Assembly: GCF_047675955.1 (NCBI RefSeq)
Contig: NC_132915.1
Span: forward strand, 16,531,266-16,595,265
Direction: 5' to 3'
DNA from: Chlorocebus sabaeus
Lineage: Eukaryota; Chordata; Mammalia; Primates; Cercopithecidae
DNA: 64,000 nt
The translations under genes were made by a program, and so were the position numbers. The notes under the pieces were generated by a model. It did not search any database and was not told the DNA's origin. It saw nothing but the letters and a program-made list of their open reading frames with translations. Below are positions 1-10,683 of the stretch, one piece after another (position 1 is the stretch's first letter; every line of letters begins with the position of its first letter).

Positions 1-122
1 CAACTACTTGGGAGGCTGAGGCAGGAGAATCACCTGAACCCGGTAGGTGGAGGTTGCAATGAGCCGAGATTGCACCATTACACTCCAGCCTGGGCAACAA
101 GAGTGAAACTCCATCTCAAAAA

Positions 123-165
<43 letters not shown>

Positions 166-166
166 C
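1..166 (+). repeat. Alu 3' portion with (AAAT)n tail, cut by the window edge
   Basis: This is the right-monomer end of a sense-strand Alu: GGGAGGCTGAGGCAGGAGAA, then GAGCCGAGATTGCACCA, then the CTCCAGCCTGGGCAACA block. The A-tail from about 117 has become an AAAT microsatellite of roughly 12 units. The 5' part lies outside the window, so the subfamily cannot be called. Confidence 0.95.
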
Positions 167-738
167 AATATGATACCTATATATACATATTAGAATGGCT
201 AAAATTAAGAAGATTGAAAGCATCAAATTTTGACAAGGATGTAGAGCAACTGGAACTCTCATGTTGTTGATGAGAGTATAAAGTGCTGCAACCACTTTGG
301 AAAACTGTTTGGAAGTTTCTTAAAGGTTAAACACATATTTACTATATCACTCAGCCATTCTACTCTCAGATATATACCCAAGAGAAGTGAAAGCATAAAG
401 GTCCAGTCAAAAACCTGTATGTGAATGTTCATAGCAGTATTATTTATAATATCCAAAACAACCCAAATGGCCATACACCATTTGATTCTAGTCTTATAAC
501 ACTCTAGCAAACTAAGACTTTCTCGGGATAAAAGTCAGATCGGCGCTTGCCTGCGGTAAGAGGAGAGGGAAGGATGGACTGCAAAGGGATACCGGAAAGC
601 TTTTGAGGGTGATGAAAATGCTCTGTATTTGATTGTGGTTTCATAGGTGCATATATTTGTTAAAATTCATCAAATTGCATATTTTAAATGAATACTATTT
701 CTTGTACATAAATTGGACTTCAATAAAATTGATAAAAA
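167..738 (+). mobile_element. Old L1 (L1M-type) 3' end: ORF2 tail and 3' UTR
   Basis: The segment reads as the L1M ORF2 C-terminus and 3' UTR: AGAATGGCTAAAATTAAGAA, 'ggatgtagagcaactggaac', then the 3' UTR motif 'gattgtggtttcatagg' and the terminal 'caataaaattgat'. It is heavily diverged and has a short internal loss around 485-560. No coding capacity remains. The family is recognised from its conserved order of words; the exact L1M subfamily is not determined. Confidence 0.8.
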
Positions 739-1427
739 GTGACCCAGTCAAGGAAATACCTCAGACATGAGCAAAGCAAATCAGGATAGGAGTAAGAACC
801 CATCCTGGAGTGAAAAGCAAAGCCAGGGACAAAATCTAGAGAGAGGAAAATCTGAGCTCGATTATTTTAGCCCTACAAATATTTCCTCTCGTTCAATTGA
901 CTAATGAATGCAAACTTGTGGGACTAACTGATAACTAAGTCTGGGATAATAATAGTGACAACACTTTAATAATTGCATCTATAATTTATAGACTATTTAT
1001 TCTATGACAGAATATACTACTAAGTTCTTCAAAATATATATACCATATATTTTGAACTCATTAAAAATTTGAGCGGTCATAGAGAGGTCTTCCACAGTTT
1101 CCTGACTCTCTTTTTTCCCTCTTATATCCTCCCTTTTACCCGGCTCATCTGCTACTCTTGAGAAACAATTATTTTTGTCTTTTACAAGGTGGTTCTCTAC
1201 ATATTCAGTCCTCTTACAGGGTCTTATCTGTTATTGCAAACAACTTTCTAAGAACTTTCCTTCAAAAAAATAAATTTCTACCCTTCTTAAAGAGGCTTCT
1301 GGAGTACAATTTTCTCCATTTGGAGAAATACGCATGCAGGCAGGCAACAAAATTAGGATTCTTTTTTAATGTTCGTAATATCCCTCCATGGCATGGAAAT
1401 AATTGTCCTAATTTCCTTATGAAGCAA
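739..1427. other. No gene seen; AT-rich unique DNA with a possible MIR remnant
   Basis: I recognise no gene or young repeat. Around 955-1075 the order of words (a TTTATT..CTATGACAG stretch, then AAGTTCTTC and AACTCATT) is compatible with a very old minus-strand MIR, but it is too diverged to rely on. The 90-codon frame at 1158-1430 has no recognisable domain. Confidence 0.4.
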
Positions 1428-1545
1428 TAAAGTGTTAAAGGTTAAGACAGCCTGCCTGAGTTCATGCAATTACTAAGTGGTGAATCTAGGGTTTGGTTTC
1501 ACATCTTTCTGGTTTCAAACAATGCATTGTCCAACCCTTAAACTA
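1428..1545 (-). repeat. MIR fragment
   Basis: Reading along the plus strand, 'gttaaggttaagacagcctg' through 'aattactaagtggtgaatct' and 'caatgcattgtccaaccctt' follows the antisense MIR pattern (GGTTAAGTAACTTGCCC, TAAGTGGCAGAGC, CTCTTAACC). MIR is a tRNA-derived mammal-wide SINE. Confidence 0.55.
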
Positions 1546-1719
1546 ATTCATTAAATAGAGATTGGGGCCTTGCCCAGCAGGAGTTAGAAGTGGTCCACGG
1601 CATCTGAAGCTGACAGTAGGCAAGGAGGCAGCATCCTTGATTTAGTAGTTTGCTGGGAAATCTAGAATCAAGGCAAAGGGAGAGGCGTGGTTGGATATAT
1701 AAAACACAACACAGTGATG

Positions 1720-2340
1720 AGGTTGGCATTTACTAATATGATGAATTTTTGTGTTTTCCCACAATGTGCCAAACACGTTTTTAGGCGCTGAAGATCTAGC
1801 ATCAAATACAACATAGCTCCTGCCTTCTGAGAGTTTCCAGTCGAGAGGAAGAGACAAACCCTTGGGTCGATGTTTGATATTCAGTAATTTGTGATACGGG
1901 TATGCACATGATAGCTCAGGGGCTGGCACATACTTAGTATTCAGCAACGATTCATCTAGATCTATGCTGTGAGGCAGAGACACAGACATTTAAGGCATAC
2001 TGGCAAAGCCAGTAAAGGCATTTTAGAAAAGATGTTAAAGCACAAATATATAGATGAAAAGTGAATGAAAGACATTCCAGGAAAATCCCCTGGCACCTGC
2101 TCATGCAGGTAGGCATGGCATAAAACCGAGTTGCCCAGGTACATTGAAGGCATTTGCCAGGACTGGAGCGGAGGGTGAGTGTGAGCGAGGCAAGTGTTGT
2201 GTATGAGGCAAGTGAGGGAGGTGAAGGACAAACTCTAAAAGGGTCTTGCATGTTACATTAAGGAATTTCAACTTTTTCCTTTAAGCTTAGGGAGTCATAG
2301 AAGGACCTAGAGCAGGTGAATGTCATAATAAATTGTGACA
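1720..2340 (-). mobile_element. L2 LINE fragment, antisense
   Basis: The plus strand carries antisense L2 landmarks in order: 'atgtgccaaacacg...ttaggcgctgaagat' (3' end), 'gctcctgccttctgagag', 'gacattccaggaaaat', then 'gggtcttgcatgttacatta' and a 'gagcaggtgaatgtcataat' block. This order matches the reverse complement of the L2 ORF2 end and 3' UTR. It is highly diverged and non-coding. Confidence 0.6.
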
Positions 2341-2829
2341 GTGGAGATATGAAAAGATGGTTGCAAATTGTCCCAGGAACATAGCCTTCATTTTGACCTA
2401 ACTCTTTCTGGCACACTAAGCAAGATGTGAGGATGCTTTGGCTATAGTATCTAGAAACACATTAATGGCTGACATTGATTCTATAGGGTTGGCAAAGTTC
2501 TCCTTTGAGACTGGTGGTAGAAAAAAGAAATTAAAAATGATTAAATATTAAGTGTATGTCAGACCCAGGGCTAGGTTCTTACTGAGTTATTTCAAATAAT
2601 TCTCACCATCACTCTACGAGTATTGATGCTACAATCAGATATTCAGGCACCCAGCCAGGTAAATGCGGTGGCATCTGAGGCATAGTAAATATTCTCTACA
2701 TTTACCAGTTAGGTTGATCCTTATTACTGTTTTGTCCAAGATACTGGAAGCAGAAATAGTGGGTGCCACTTTGAGACAGAGCAGATAAGAGCCAGTGTGT
2801 ATCTTCCATCTCTTTATTTCTTTACCATA
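2341..2829. other. No gene seen; weak antisense MIR-like stretch
   Basis: Positions 2535-2640 ('taagtgtatgtcagaccc', 'ggttctt', 'attctcaccatcactctacga') resemble the first half of an antisense MIR. The rest is unassigned and I see no gene. Confidence 0.35.
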
Positions 2830-3000
2830 GTAAACTCGCAAATACTTACCATGTATTTCTGATGGCATAAATTCAAATTGGAGAACAGCCAACCAAGACA
2901 TTGAGCGAGTAAGAAATATATCTCTATTTTTTGAGTCACTGAGATTTTAGAGTTATTTATTATGGTACTATACGATAAACTATCCTCACTAATATAGTGT
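2830..3000 (+). repeat. Tail of an old MLT1-like (MaLR) LTR
   Basis: The stretch 'gagcgagtaagaaatatatc...gagtcactgagattttagag' followed by 'tattatggtactatacgata' follows the 3' end of MLT1-type LTRs, where AATAAA is followed by CCACTGAGATTT and a TTTGTTAC..CAGCA word. The 5' part is not recognisable. Confidence 0.4.
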
Positions 3001-4079
3001 CCCTTCAAATAGATATTATTTATATGTTTGTACATTTATTTATTTGGAGTTAGGTCTATAAATAAAGAAGTTTTTAAATGTCAACTGGAGGGCTTTGACT
3101 GCTTTGGTCAAAAGAGAACCAAGGACACATCACCAGTTTTATCAGGAGCCATGTGTGGGGACTTGAGTCAACTAACAGCAAAGCTTCAATCTGGTCTATT
3201 GGTCTTCTGGCACTGCTGTGGATCAGCACCTTAGACAGTAGCATGACTAGCCTGTTCCTTATTCCAATTTTTGGCAATATTAGCCCTAGTATATAAGAAT
3301 GAAAACTGAAGTTAAGGGAAATAATTCATTCAAGACCGAATGTTCAGTAAATGACAGCGATTATATTTATATTATTTTATTTAATTATTACCACTTACCT
3401 GACTTCAGTCAATATGCCACGCTGTTATTTATATTATTGGGTTGTCCAATGAAGAAAGTTTCATAATGATCAGTTTTATTGGTATTATGTTTTTTTCTCC
3501 TTACATTTCTTTATATCATCTTGTCCTTATACCCACCCTCCCTCACCCTAGCTTAAAGGTGAACAAGCTGGGTAGCAAGGGCCTACAGAGAAGCATTGAC
3601 TTTCAGAATGCTCACAGCCAGTTAGTGATAAAAACACATCCATAAAAACCTGCGCTTGTCCTAATGAGAGTCTTTCCACTGCAGGAAGGTAACGCTGGAA
3701 TGTTTCTCTTTCTCTCTCCCTTTTTCTAGCCTGAAATACTGTCTTTGTCTGTTAGATTCTATGAGCTTGTTTGCAGAATCAAACCCAACTACATTTTTGT
3801 TTACTCCCAATTAATAAATAGCTTTGGGTTATTTACTAACAGCACACATTCTGGTTTGCACAAAGATTCTTTCAGACTAAAAACCATGAGAGAATAAGAA
3901 GCCTTGCAAGTTGCTGTCAGACACTTTTTAAATTTTATTTCAATAGGTATATCTGTGAGTCTGAGAGAAGACTTTAGGCTACTCTTTTCTTACGTCCAAT
4001 CTGCCCAGAACTGACTTCTTAAGTATCAGGGATTTTATAAACAGTAAAACAGAGTAACAAAAGATTAGCTTGTGAATTT
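3001..4079. other. No gene or recognisable repeat
   Basis: This is AT-rich sequence with short uninformative frames. The 68-codon plus frame (3028-3234) and the opposite 67-codon frame overlap in antisense and show no known domain. Very old decayed repeats could be present, but I cannot name any. Confidence 0.4.
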
Positions 4080-4190
4080 GAAAATGCCAAATTTGAATTT
4101 CATGTTTACTGTGTGATCTTTGGCCATTCACTTAAAGTCTCCTAGCTTCTGTTTTCTTAGTTGTTAAATGGGGACAGGAAAACTGAGAAT
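4080..4190 (+). repeat. MIR fragment
   Basis: Sense MIR core: 'gtgtgatctttggccattca' then 'cttaaagtctcctagcttct' and 'ttgttaaatgggga', matching TGTGACCTTGGGCAAGT, CTCTGAGCCTC and TGTAAAATGGGGA. Confidence 0.6.
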
Positions 4191-4364
4191 TTTCTCCTAA
4201 AGCAAACCTTGGTTACTTCAGTAATTTATCTTAGAATAAGAATTGTGGTAGCCTTTGGCAGGGGAGAAGTATGAACTTCTTTAAATTTCCAGGGCTTGGA
4301 TGAGGAGATCTTGGGAAAGGCTTACGTCTTGACACAAAGTGTGACCAAGTCCTTGGCTTCTTAT

Positions 4365-4391
4365 GATTTTTCTTTTTTTCTTTTCCTTTTC

Positions 4392-4422
<31 letters not shown>

Positions 4423-4607
4423 TTTTGAGACAGAGTCTCGCTCTGTCACCCAGGCTGGAGTGCAGTGGCCCGATCTCGGCTCACATCAAGCTCTGCCTCC
4501 TGGATTCATACCATTCTCCTGCCTCAGCCTCCCAAGTAGCTGGGATTACAGGTGCCCGCCACCACACCCAGCTAATTTTTTGTATTTTTAGTAGAGACGG
4601 GGTTTCC
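4365..4607 (-). repeat. Alu, antisense, missing its 5' end
   Basis: A long T-rich tract is followed by GAGACAGAGTCTCGCTCTGT and the antisense Alu order up to 'agtagagacggggtttcc', where similarity stops abruptly at 4607. About 70-90 bp of the Alu 5' monomer are absent. The sequence after the break ('ttgacaccatggtcacac') is not Alu. Confidence 0.92.
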
Positions 4608-5049
4608 TTGACACCATGGTCACACCCAGGAAACTGCTTCTGCTTGCACTTAATAGAAGCTATATATGCAGTGGGCTCCAGGACTAGCATGACAATGGGG
4701 AGACAGAAACATCATTTTTTTTTTGTATTCTAATGAACACTAAAGATTCAAAATCACAGTGAGGTTCATCAGTGACAACAGTAAAACATTGTGGGAAGAA
4801 ACCAAGAACATTATATCAGCTGTCTAAAGACCAGCCATCATGGTGACTAGTCTGTGGCTGGATTATAGCCCTCTACTGGTTAAAGGCAAGAAGCAAGAAG
4901 CAATGAGAAAGACTACTTCAAAATCCACTTAAGCATTTTGGGGGTTCTTAGTAGTCCTTTAGAATGAGGAAGATTGGACTTCTCCATAAGCTTTTGATTT
5001 TAGGTATAGAAATTGGAATATTTAAATTTGAATATTATTGTCTTTTTAT
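4608..5049. other. No gene or clear repeat
   Basis: Unassigned sequence following the broken Alu edge. No splice-flanked coding frame or repeat family is recognised. Confidence 0.4.
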
Positions 5050-5276
5050 AGCCTTATTTTCTTATTCCAAGCTGGTCAAGTTAGGCCTATGGCTACAATA
5101 ATATTTTCAACTTATTAGCTTTGTTGTAAGGATTAGAGATAATATACGTTACAGCCTAGGATAGTTAGAGCTGTAGCCACCTTGCATAGCTAGATAATAT
5201 AGTTAATATAATGTAGTCCTGACACCTGGTAGGCAGTCAATATGTAATAGCAATCAGCATTATTATTTTAACAATG
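5050..5276 (+). repeat. Probable MIR 3' half
   Basis: The words 'ttagctttgttgtaaggatt', 'agagataatatacgt' and finally 'ctgacacctggtaggcagtc' followed by 'aatatgtaatag' follow the sense MIR 3' part (GGGTTGTTGTGAGGATTAAA, then GTGCCTGGCACATAGTAAG, then CAATAAATG). Confidence 0.5.
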
Positions 5277-6065
5277 TGATCAGACACTACTGGTTAGGAT
5301 AGTTGGGGCACTGATGAATTATAAGTTTAAAAAGCCTAAATTTTATATAATATTTTTCTTTAGGAAACTGATTTTATTTATCTTTAGAAACATTTTTCTG
5401 CTAATAATACCAGCAGCTCTCTGTGATCTTCCCTCTTTCCATGTTTTAAATCCAGCATGTCACTTTATGCCTTGAATATTTTAACTATGTGGTTGTCTTA
5501 TCTCTCCAACCACACTACGTGCTCTCAAAAAATGGAGAACCATATCTTATGTTCAGTGATGATATTCAAAATGTTTATAACCAGTGCAGTACAGACATCA
5601 CCAATCACAGTAGATTCTGGACATGAACACCCTGTTTGGTCCTACTGACACATACCAGTGGAATACTGACAAGTTTTATATTTCTTTGAATCTTTCCTAG
5701 TGCCTTCCATATAAATGAGCCTCAACAAATACTTCTTCGTGATTATAGTTTGGAAGTTTCTCTATAGTGATGTCAGGAGAAGACAGCTGGCTGCCAAATA
5801 CCCTCTCAAGATTATGATAACCTTGAAAAATGTATCCCAATTAGTTCCTCAGCTTGGTGGGCTCAGAAACTTAGTTTAACTGAACTTATAAACTTCTGTA
5901 TAAATTGTTATTCCAATTATTTTATTTAAAGTGAGAATGATGCGTTAATGTTCACACTGGCCTTAGCAGTACATTCCTTGGATGAAGACTGATTTATGTG
6001 GGGAGTCAAGTTATCATAAGAGGAAATTGTGGTCTGTATCACATTAAAAGTGAAACCCTTACATT
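5277..6065. other. No gene seen; possible L2-like tail at about 5480-5740
   Basis: The stretch 'ttgtcttatctctccaacca' ... 'tagtgccttccata' ... 'cctcaacaaatactt' has the word order of the L2 3' UTR, but divergence is high. The rest is AT-rich and unassigned. Confidence 0.35.
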
Positions 6066-7333
6066 TACGGTCAATTGGTTTTTAACAAAGGCATCAAGTC
6101 TATTTAGTAAAGGATAATATTTTTAGCTGGGAAAATTGGATATACACATGCAAAAAAAAAAAAAAAATCTTAGCTCTCTACCTTACACCATAAACAAAAA
6201 AGTTAACTCAAAATGGATTATAGACCTAAATTTAAGGGCTAAAACTGTAAAACTTCTAGAAGAACACATAGGAGAATGTCTTTGTGACTTTGGGTTAGGC
6301 AACAATTTCTTAGATCAATAAAAGAGATAATTGATGAATTTGGCTTTATCAAAATTAAAACTTTTTCAATTCAAAAGAAAGAAAATGAAAAGACTAATAC
6401 AAGACTGGGAGAAAATATTTTCAAAGTACATATCTGATAAGGACTTCTTTCCAGAATGTAGAAAGAACACTTTTCACTCAACAATAAGAAGACAAACAAC
6501 CTAATTAAACGTGTACAACATATTTGAATAGAGATTTCACAAAGAAGATATACAAAATGCTAATAAGCACATGAAAGGATGCTCAATATTGTTATTCATT
6601 AGAAAAATACCACTTGAAACCTCAATGAGATACCTTTACACACCCACTAGAGTGGCTGTAATCCAAAAGACTTGCAATACTAAGTGTTGGTGAGGATTTG
6701 GAAAAACTGAAATTCTCATGCACTACTGATGGGTATGTAGAGCGGTATAGTCACTTTGGAGAGCACCTTGACAAGATCTTAAAAGATCTAATGCATACTT
6801 GTGTCTAACTCAGCAATTCTATTCCTAACTTTTTACTCAAGATAAATCAAAACATATGTTCCTGCCAAGACTTGTTCCTGACTGTTTGTGGAAGCTTATT
6901 CATGCAATCCAAATGTCCAGAAACTGGTGAATAGATCAACAAAGTGTAGATCCATAAAAAGGAATGCTTTTCAGCAAGTTTTAAATGGTATACTGATAGT
7001 TATAATAACATAGATAAGCTTCAAGTATATAATGCTAAGTGAAAGAAGCTCAACACAAGACTAGTGTATGATTTCATTTCCATAACACTTCCAGAAAAGA
7101 CAAATCTATAGAGACAGAAAACAGATTTATGGTTGCCTGGGGCTGAGGGTGGGAGTAGAAATTGATTGCAAATGAGCATGGGGAACTTTGTGGGTGATAA
7201 AAATGTTCTAAAACTGGATTGTGCTTATGATTATGCAACTGTATAAATTTACTAAAAATCATTCAACTGTACACTTACAATGGGTGACTATTATGATATG
7301 TAAATTATGCCTCAATGAGTCTATAAAAATTTC
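6066..7333 (+). mobile_element. Old L1 (L1M-type) 3' fragment
   Basis: A continuous sense L1 ORF2 3' end and 3' UTR. It includes 'aactcaaaatggattataga', 'ttcactcaacaataagaaga', 'atgagatacctttacacacc', 'gtgttggtgaggatttgg' and the 3' UTR words 'atggttgcctggggctgagg' and 'tgggtgactattatgatatg'. It is 5'-truncated and the reading frame is broken by many stops. A short in-frame piece survives at 6136-6321. The divergence fits L1MA or L1MB, but the subfamily was not tested. Confidence 0.85.
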
Positions 7334-9188
7334 AAGGGCGGGCAAATAGGCTGCTGAATAAAATCTTTGAGACATCAGCTCTTTTGACTGTGTCTATCCT
7401 TGCAACAGAAACATTCACCACCTACAGTAATGTTTTGCTCAAATTTGCCTGGTTACATCTATCCTGAACAATGAAGAAAGGAATTGAAAATATGTTTCTG
7501 TGATTATATTTACTTAAAATTCTGCATTGACCGAGGTTCATTCATTTGGACACATTCTGTTTTTTGGTTATGTTAATATCATCAGTATTGTGCTGGTCTG
7601 AGGATTACTTTTTCTCTTAGATGATTTGGCATTTCTTTCTTCTCTGACTCATTTATGTCCATTTTATGGTTTAACAGAAGGACAATCTTAATTCTGGCAG
7701 TTTGTAGCTTAACTAACATCTAAAGAGGCTAACTCATTTCTAACTATGTATTAACTTGAAGGTAAATATTCTCTAATAACACCAAGTTGTTGTACATTGT
7801 TCCCATGTACCCCCCCCCCGCCACACTACTACTACTACTACTACTTCATTAATAACCTACAGCATTTCTATTTTTCTAAAAATATTACCTGGCTTTCCCA
7901 CAAACTTACTAACTCCTTACCACAGCTGAGTTTTGTAGACATGGAAAATAGAATTTAAATAGGGAAATACATGCCACAGATATTCCTTACAAGTATTCAT
8001 AAATTTATCCAAGTAGAGGTAGAACACTGAAATATATTTTATTCTTTCTTTAAAACTAGAAAGAGTGGGAATGAGGTGGAAAATATGAATTTTGCAATGT
8101 AGGGTGTTCACTTCCCCAAAATGTAAATAAAATATTCTTAGGGAAAGGATTTAAAGAATAAGAATTTGTAAGTGTCAGTTGTTTATAAATTTCCTTTCCA
8201 AATCAGCAAAATGATTCAAAGCAATACTGTAATGAATGAAACATTACTTTCTAGTAGAATCAGGACCTGGTTATAATGGCTCTTTTGGAGCTGGCTTCTC
8301 TCAGTGAAAAATGGCAGCAGAGATAGTGATTGGGTTTTCTTTGGTGGGGTTCCATCTATCATTCTACCATCACTTTGTGAAAATCATGAGTCAATACAAC
8401 TAGGTCTGGTTTGAGGAGGATGACATTGATAAACAGATCAGGTGCAAATACACCATAAATATCACACAATGCCTCATATAAAAGGCCAAAGCAAAGCCTG
8501 TTGAACCAATATATCATTCTAAATCCGATACATATGGAGATGTTCATAGAGGTTTCTGATTGCTGCTGTCCCCGGAAAACTTCTTTAATGATGAGTTAAT
8601 GATGAGGCCAAAGTCAACATTATTTTTCCTGGCTTCTCTTTGCTCATGTGCATGGCCCATGTGCTTCATCTGCACATTTAGACACGTTTACTTGTACAAT
8701 TCAGAATTTCTTCAGTTTGAGTTTCTTATCAGATAATTTTTAAATGGATTCCCTCCCATATGATATTTGTATTGTTCCAAAAACATTTCTCATACTACTG
8801 AAGTGTGTATTACTTTAGAAAAACTCATGCCAGTAGTCTCTCAATGGGAAAAGAATAGCCAGTAAGTGAGTGGGATGATCCATTAGGGTGTGGGAAGTAA
8901 ACACTAGAACTTCTCTTTCAATTTTTATCTAAAATAAAAAAAAACCTTCAGTTTCATTAGTGTTTAACATGTGGATTGGAACTGGCACACCCATTTGTCA
9001 CTGTACAATGCCACACACCATATATGAGATACTACTCTGAAATAAGACAGGAGCCCCACAGTATGGAGGGATTGACTCAGTGTTTAGCCTGTTTGTTTGT
9101 TTATTAATTCTAAGCTCACAATACTTTACAAAATGGAAAAGTCTTAAACAAATGCATGGATTGAAAAATGTAGAAAAATACAAACCAT
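7334..9188. other. Unique AT-rich stretch, no gene seen
   Basis: I find no recognisable repeat except the small C-run/(CTA)n at 7811-7843. Frames of up to 66 codons occur on the minus strand (for example 8998-9198) but show no domain, start context or conservation signal that I can judge. Confidence 0.4.
7811..7843. repeat. C-run followed by (CTA)n microsatellite
   Basis: About nine C bases, then GCCACA, then six consecutive ACT/CTA units. A short, probably polymorphic tract. Confidence 0.8.
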
Positions 9189-9510
9189 TAAAAAACACAC
9201 ACTGGAAACGATTATTCTCAGCATACTAACACAAGAACAGAAAACCAAACACCGCATGTTCTCACTCATAAGTGGGAGTTGAACAATGAGAACACATGGA
9301 CACAGGGAGGGGAACATCACACACTGGGGCCTGTCAAGGAGTGGGAGACTAGGGGAGTGATAGCATTAGGAGAAATACCTAAAGTAGATGACAGATTGAC
9401 GGGTGCAGTAAACCACCATGGCACGTGTATACCTATGTAACAAACCTGCGTGTTCTGCACATTTACCCTAGAACCTAAAGTATAAAAACAAAAAACAAAA
9501 TACACACGCA
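9189..9510 (+). mobile_element. L1PA-type 3' end, severely 5'-truncated
   Basis: The sense L1PA ORF2 end and 3' UTR begin near 9200 with GAAACGATTATTCTCAGC and run through 'aagtgggagttgaacaatga', 'acatggacacagggaggg' and 'accatggcacgtgtataccta' to an A-rich tail (9484-9496). AAAAACACACAC before the element and AAAATACACACGCAC after it are a plausible imperfect target-site duplication. About 300 bp long, non-coding. Confidence 0.9.
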
Positions 9511-10384
9511 CACACAGGGCAGAGCTGTAGTTCTAGCAGTAGCTTTTTGTCAACCATGCCAGGAAGTAAAAATAATTGTTATCTAATTATGTCTGTCAAG
9601 AAGATGGCCAATTAATTTAAAAAATCATAAAGAGAATTTATTGAAATGAGGTTTTACATCCACCTTTACTGACACAAAATAATGTGTGTTGAAGTTTAAT
9701 CGTAGTGTATATGTATGTAATGTATACATACATATATACATAATGTGTATGTATGTATAATACAAGCGTGCATATGTTAGAGCTGCTGCTTTTTCTAATT
9801 GGATTTGCAATCAAGGCATTTGGAGACCACTTAGTTAGAAATGTCCCTTGAAAGATGTTCACTTAGTTCTAATTGTGGTTGTTTCTGGTTGAGAATATAT
9901 GTATAAGCAGGGACTGAAAATATATGAATTCTGGGTGATGACAGGGAATCTAGCAAACATAAAATATCAGAAGTAGTGGATTCTGTGGCCTAGTTGTAAA
10001 GACTGATATTCGGGATGTGTGAACCTTTATGCTATTGTGGGTCACTAAGTGTCTGGCCATCCTTGTCAAAACCTGGACCCCTGTTCCCATGTTCCATATG
10101 ACCAAGAGGAGTACTAACGTGAGGTTCTGCTGCTCCACTCATGAGGTCAGGCATTAAAAATGACAAGTAAGACAACACAGCAAACAGAATACATATTTCG
10201 AGATAAGTGTCACAGGGTAAAAGGCTAGCTATGGAAGCCCAGGTATTAAAATGATTTATTCTTAGCAACTGATCCTTATATGTGAAAAAACAAAAGACAC
10301 TTGGATTAGCTCAGATATTTGTACTAGTAATTATCCACCTAGAGACTTCAACTTAATTAACATTACTTTGGAATAATTAGTTAA
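9511..10384. other. No gene seen; contains an ATGT/TATA microsatellite
   Basis: Unassigned except for the alternating purine-pyrimidine tract at 9700-9765 (GTATATGTATGTAATG, TATACATACATATATAC, then GTATGTATGTATA). The two halves are partly self-complementary. Confidence 0.45.
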
Positions 10385-10450
10385 GCAAATATTTATTGAA
10401 TGCCTACTAAGTGATGAGTGCATGCTAGGAGTGATGGATGCTACCAGACC
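10385..10450 (-). repeat. MIR fragment, left side of the L1 insertion
   Basis: The stretch 'aaatatttattgaatgccta' followed by 'ctaagtgatgagtgcatgct' matches the antisense start of MIR (ACATTTATTGAGCGCTTAC, TATGTGCCAGGCAC). The rest of the MIR pattern resumes after the L1 at 16866, so the L1 appears to have landed inside this MIR. Confidence 0.5.
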
Positions 10451-10683
10451 CTAGGCTACTTCTTTTGTTTTTTTAAATTATACTTTAAGTTCTGGGGTAC
10501 ATGTATAGAAAGTGCAGGCTTGTTACATAGGTATACATGTGCCATGGTGGTTTGCTGCACTCATCAACCCATCACCTCCGTTAGGTATTTCTCCCAATGT
10601 AAGAATCCCTCCCTCAGCCCCCCACTCCCTGACAGGCCCAGGTGTGTGACGTTCCCCTCCCTGTGTCCATGTGTTCTCATTGT

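Noticed and set aside
4296..4733. 145-codon frame rich in Phe then 'SLALSPRLECSGPISAH'
   Set aside because: This is the usual translation of an antisense Alu with its T-tail, not a gene.
7811..7843. CRISPR-like or tandem-gene repeat
   Set aside because: It is only a short C-run and trinucleotide microsatellite. No direct-repeat/spacer architecture exists anywhere in the window.
8270..8620. Processed pseudogene in the minus-strand frame around 8359-8547
   Set aside because: The hydrophobic 62-codon translation is not recognisable, and there is no poly(A) tail or target duplication.
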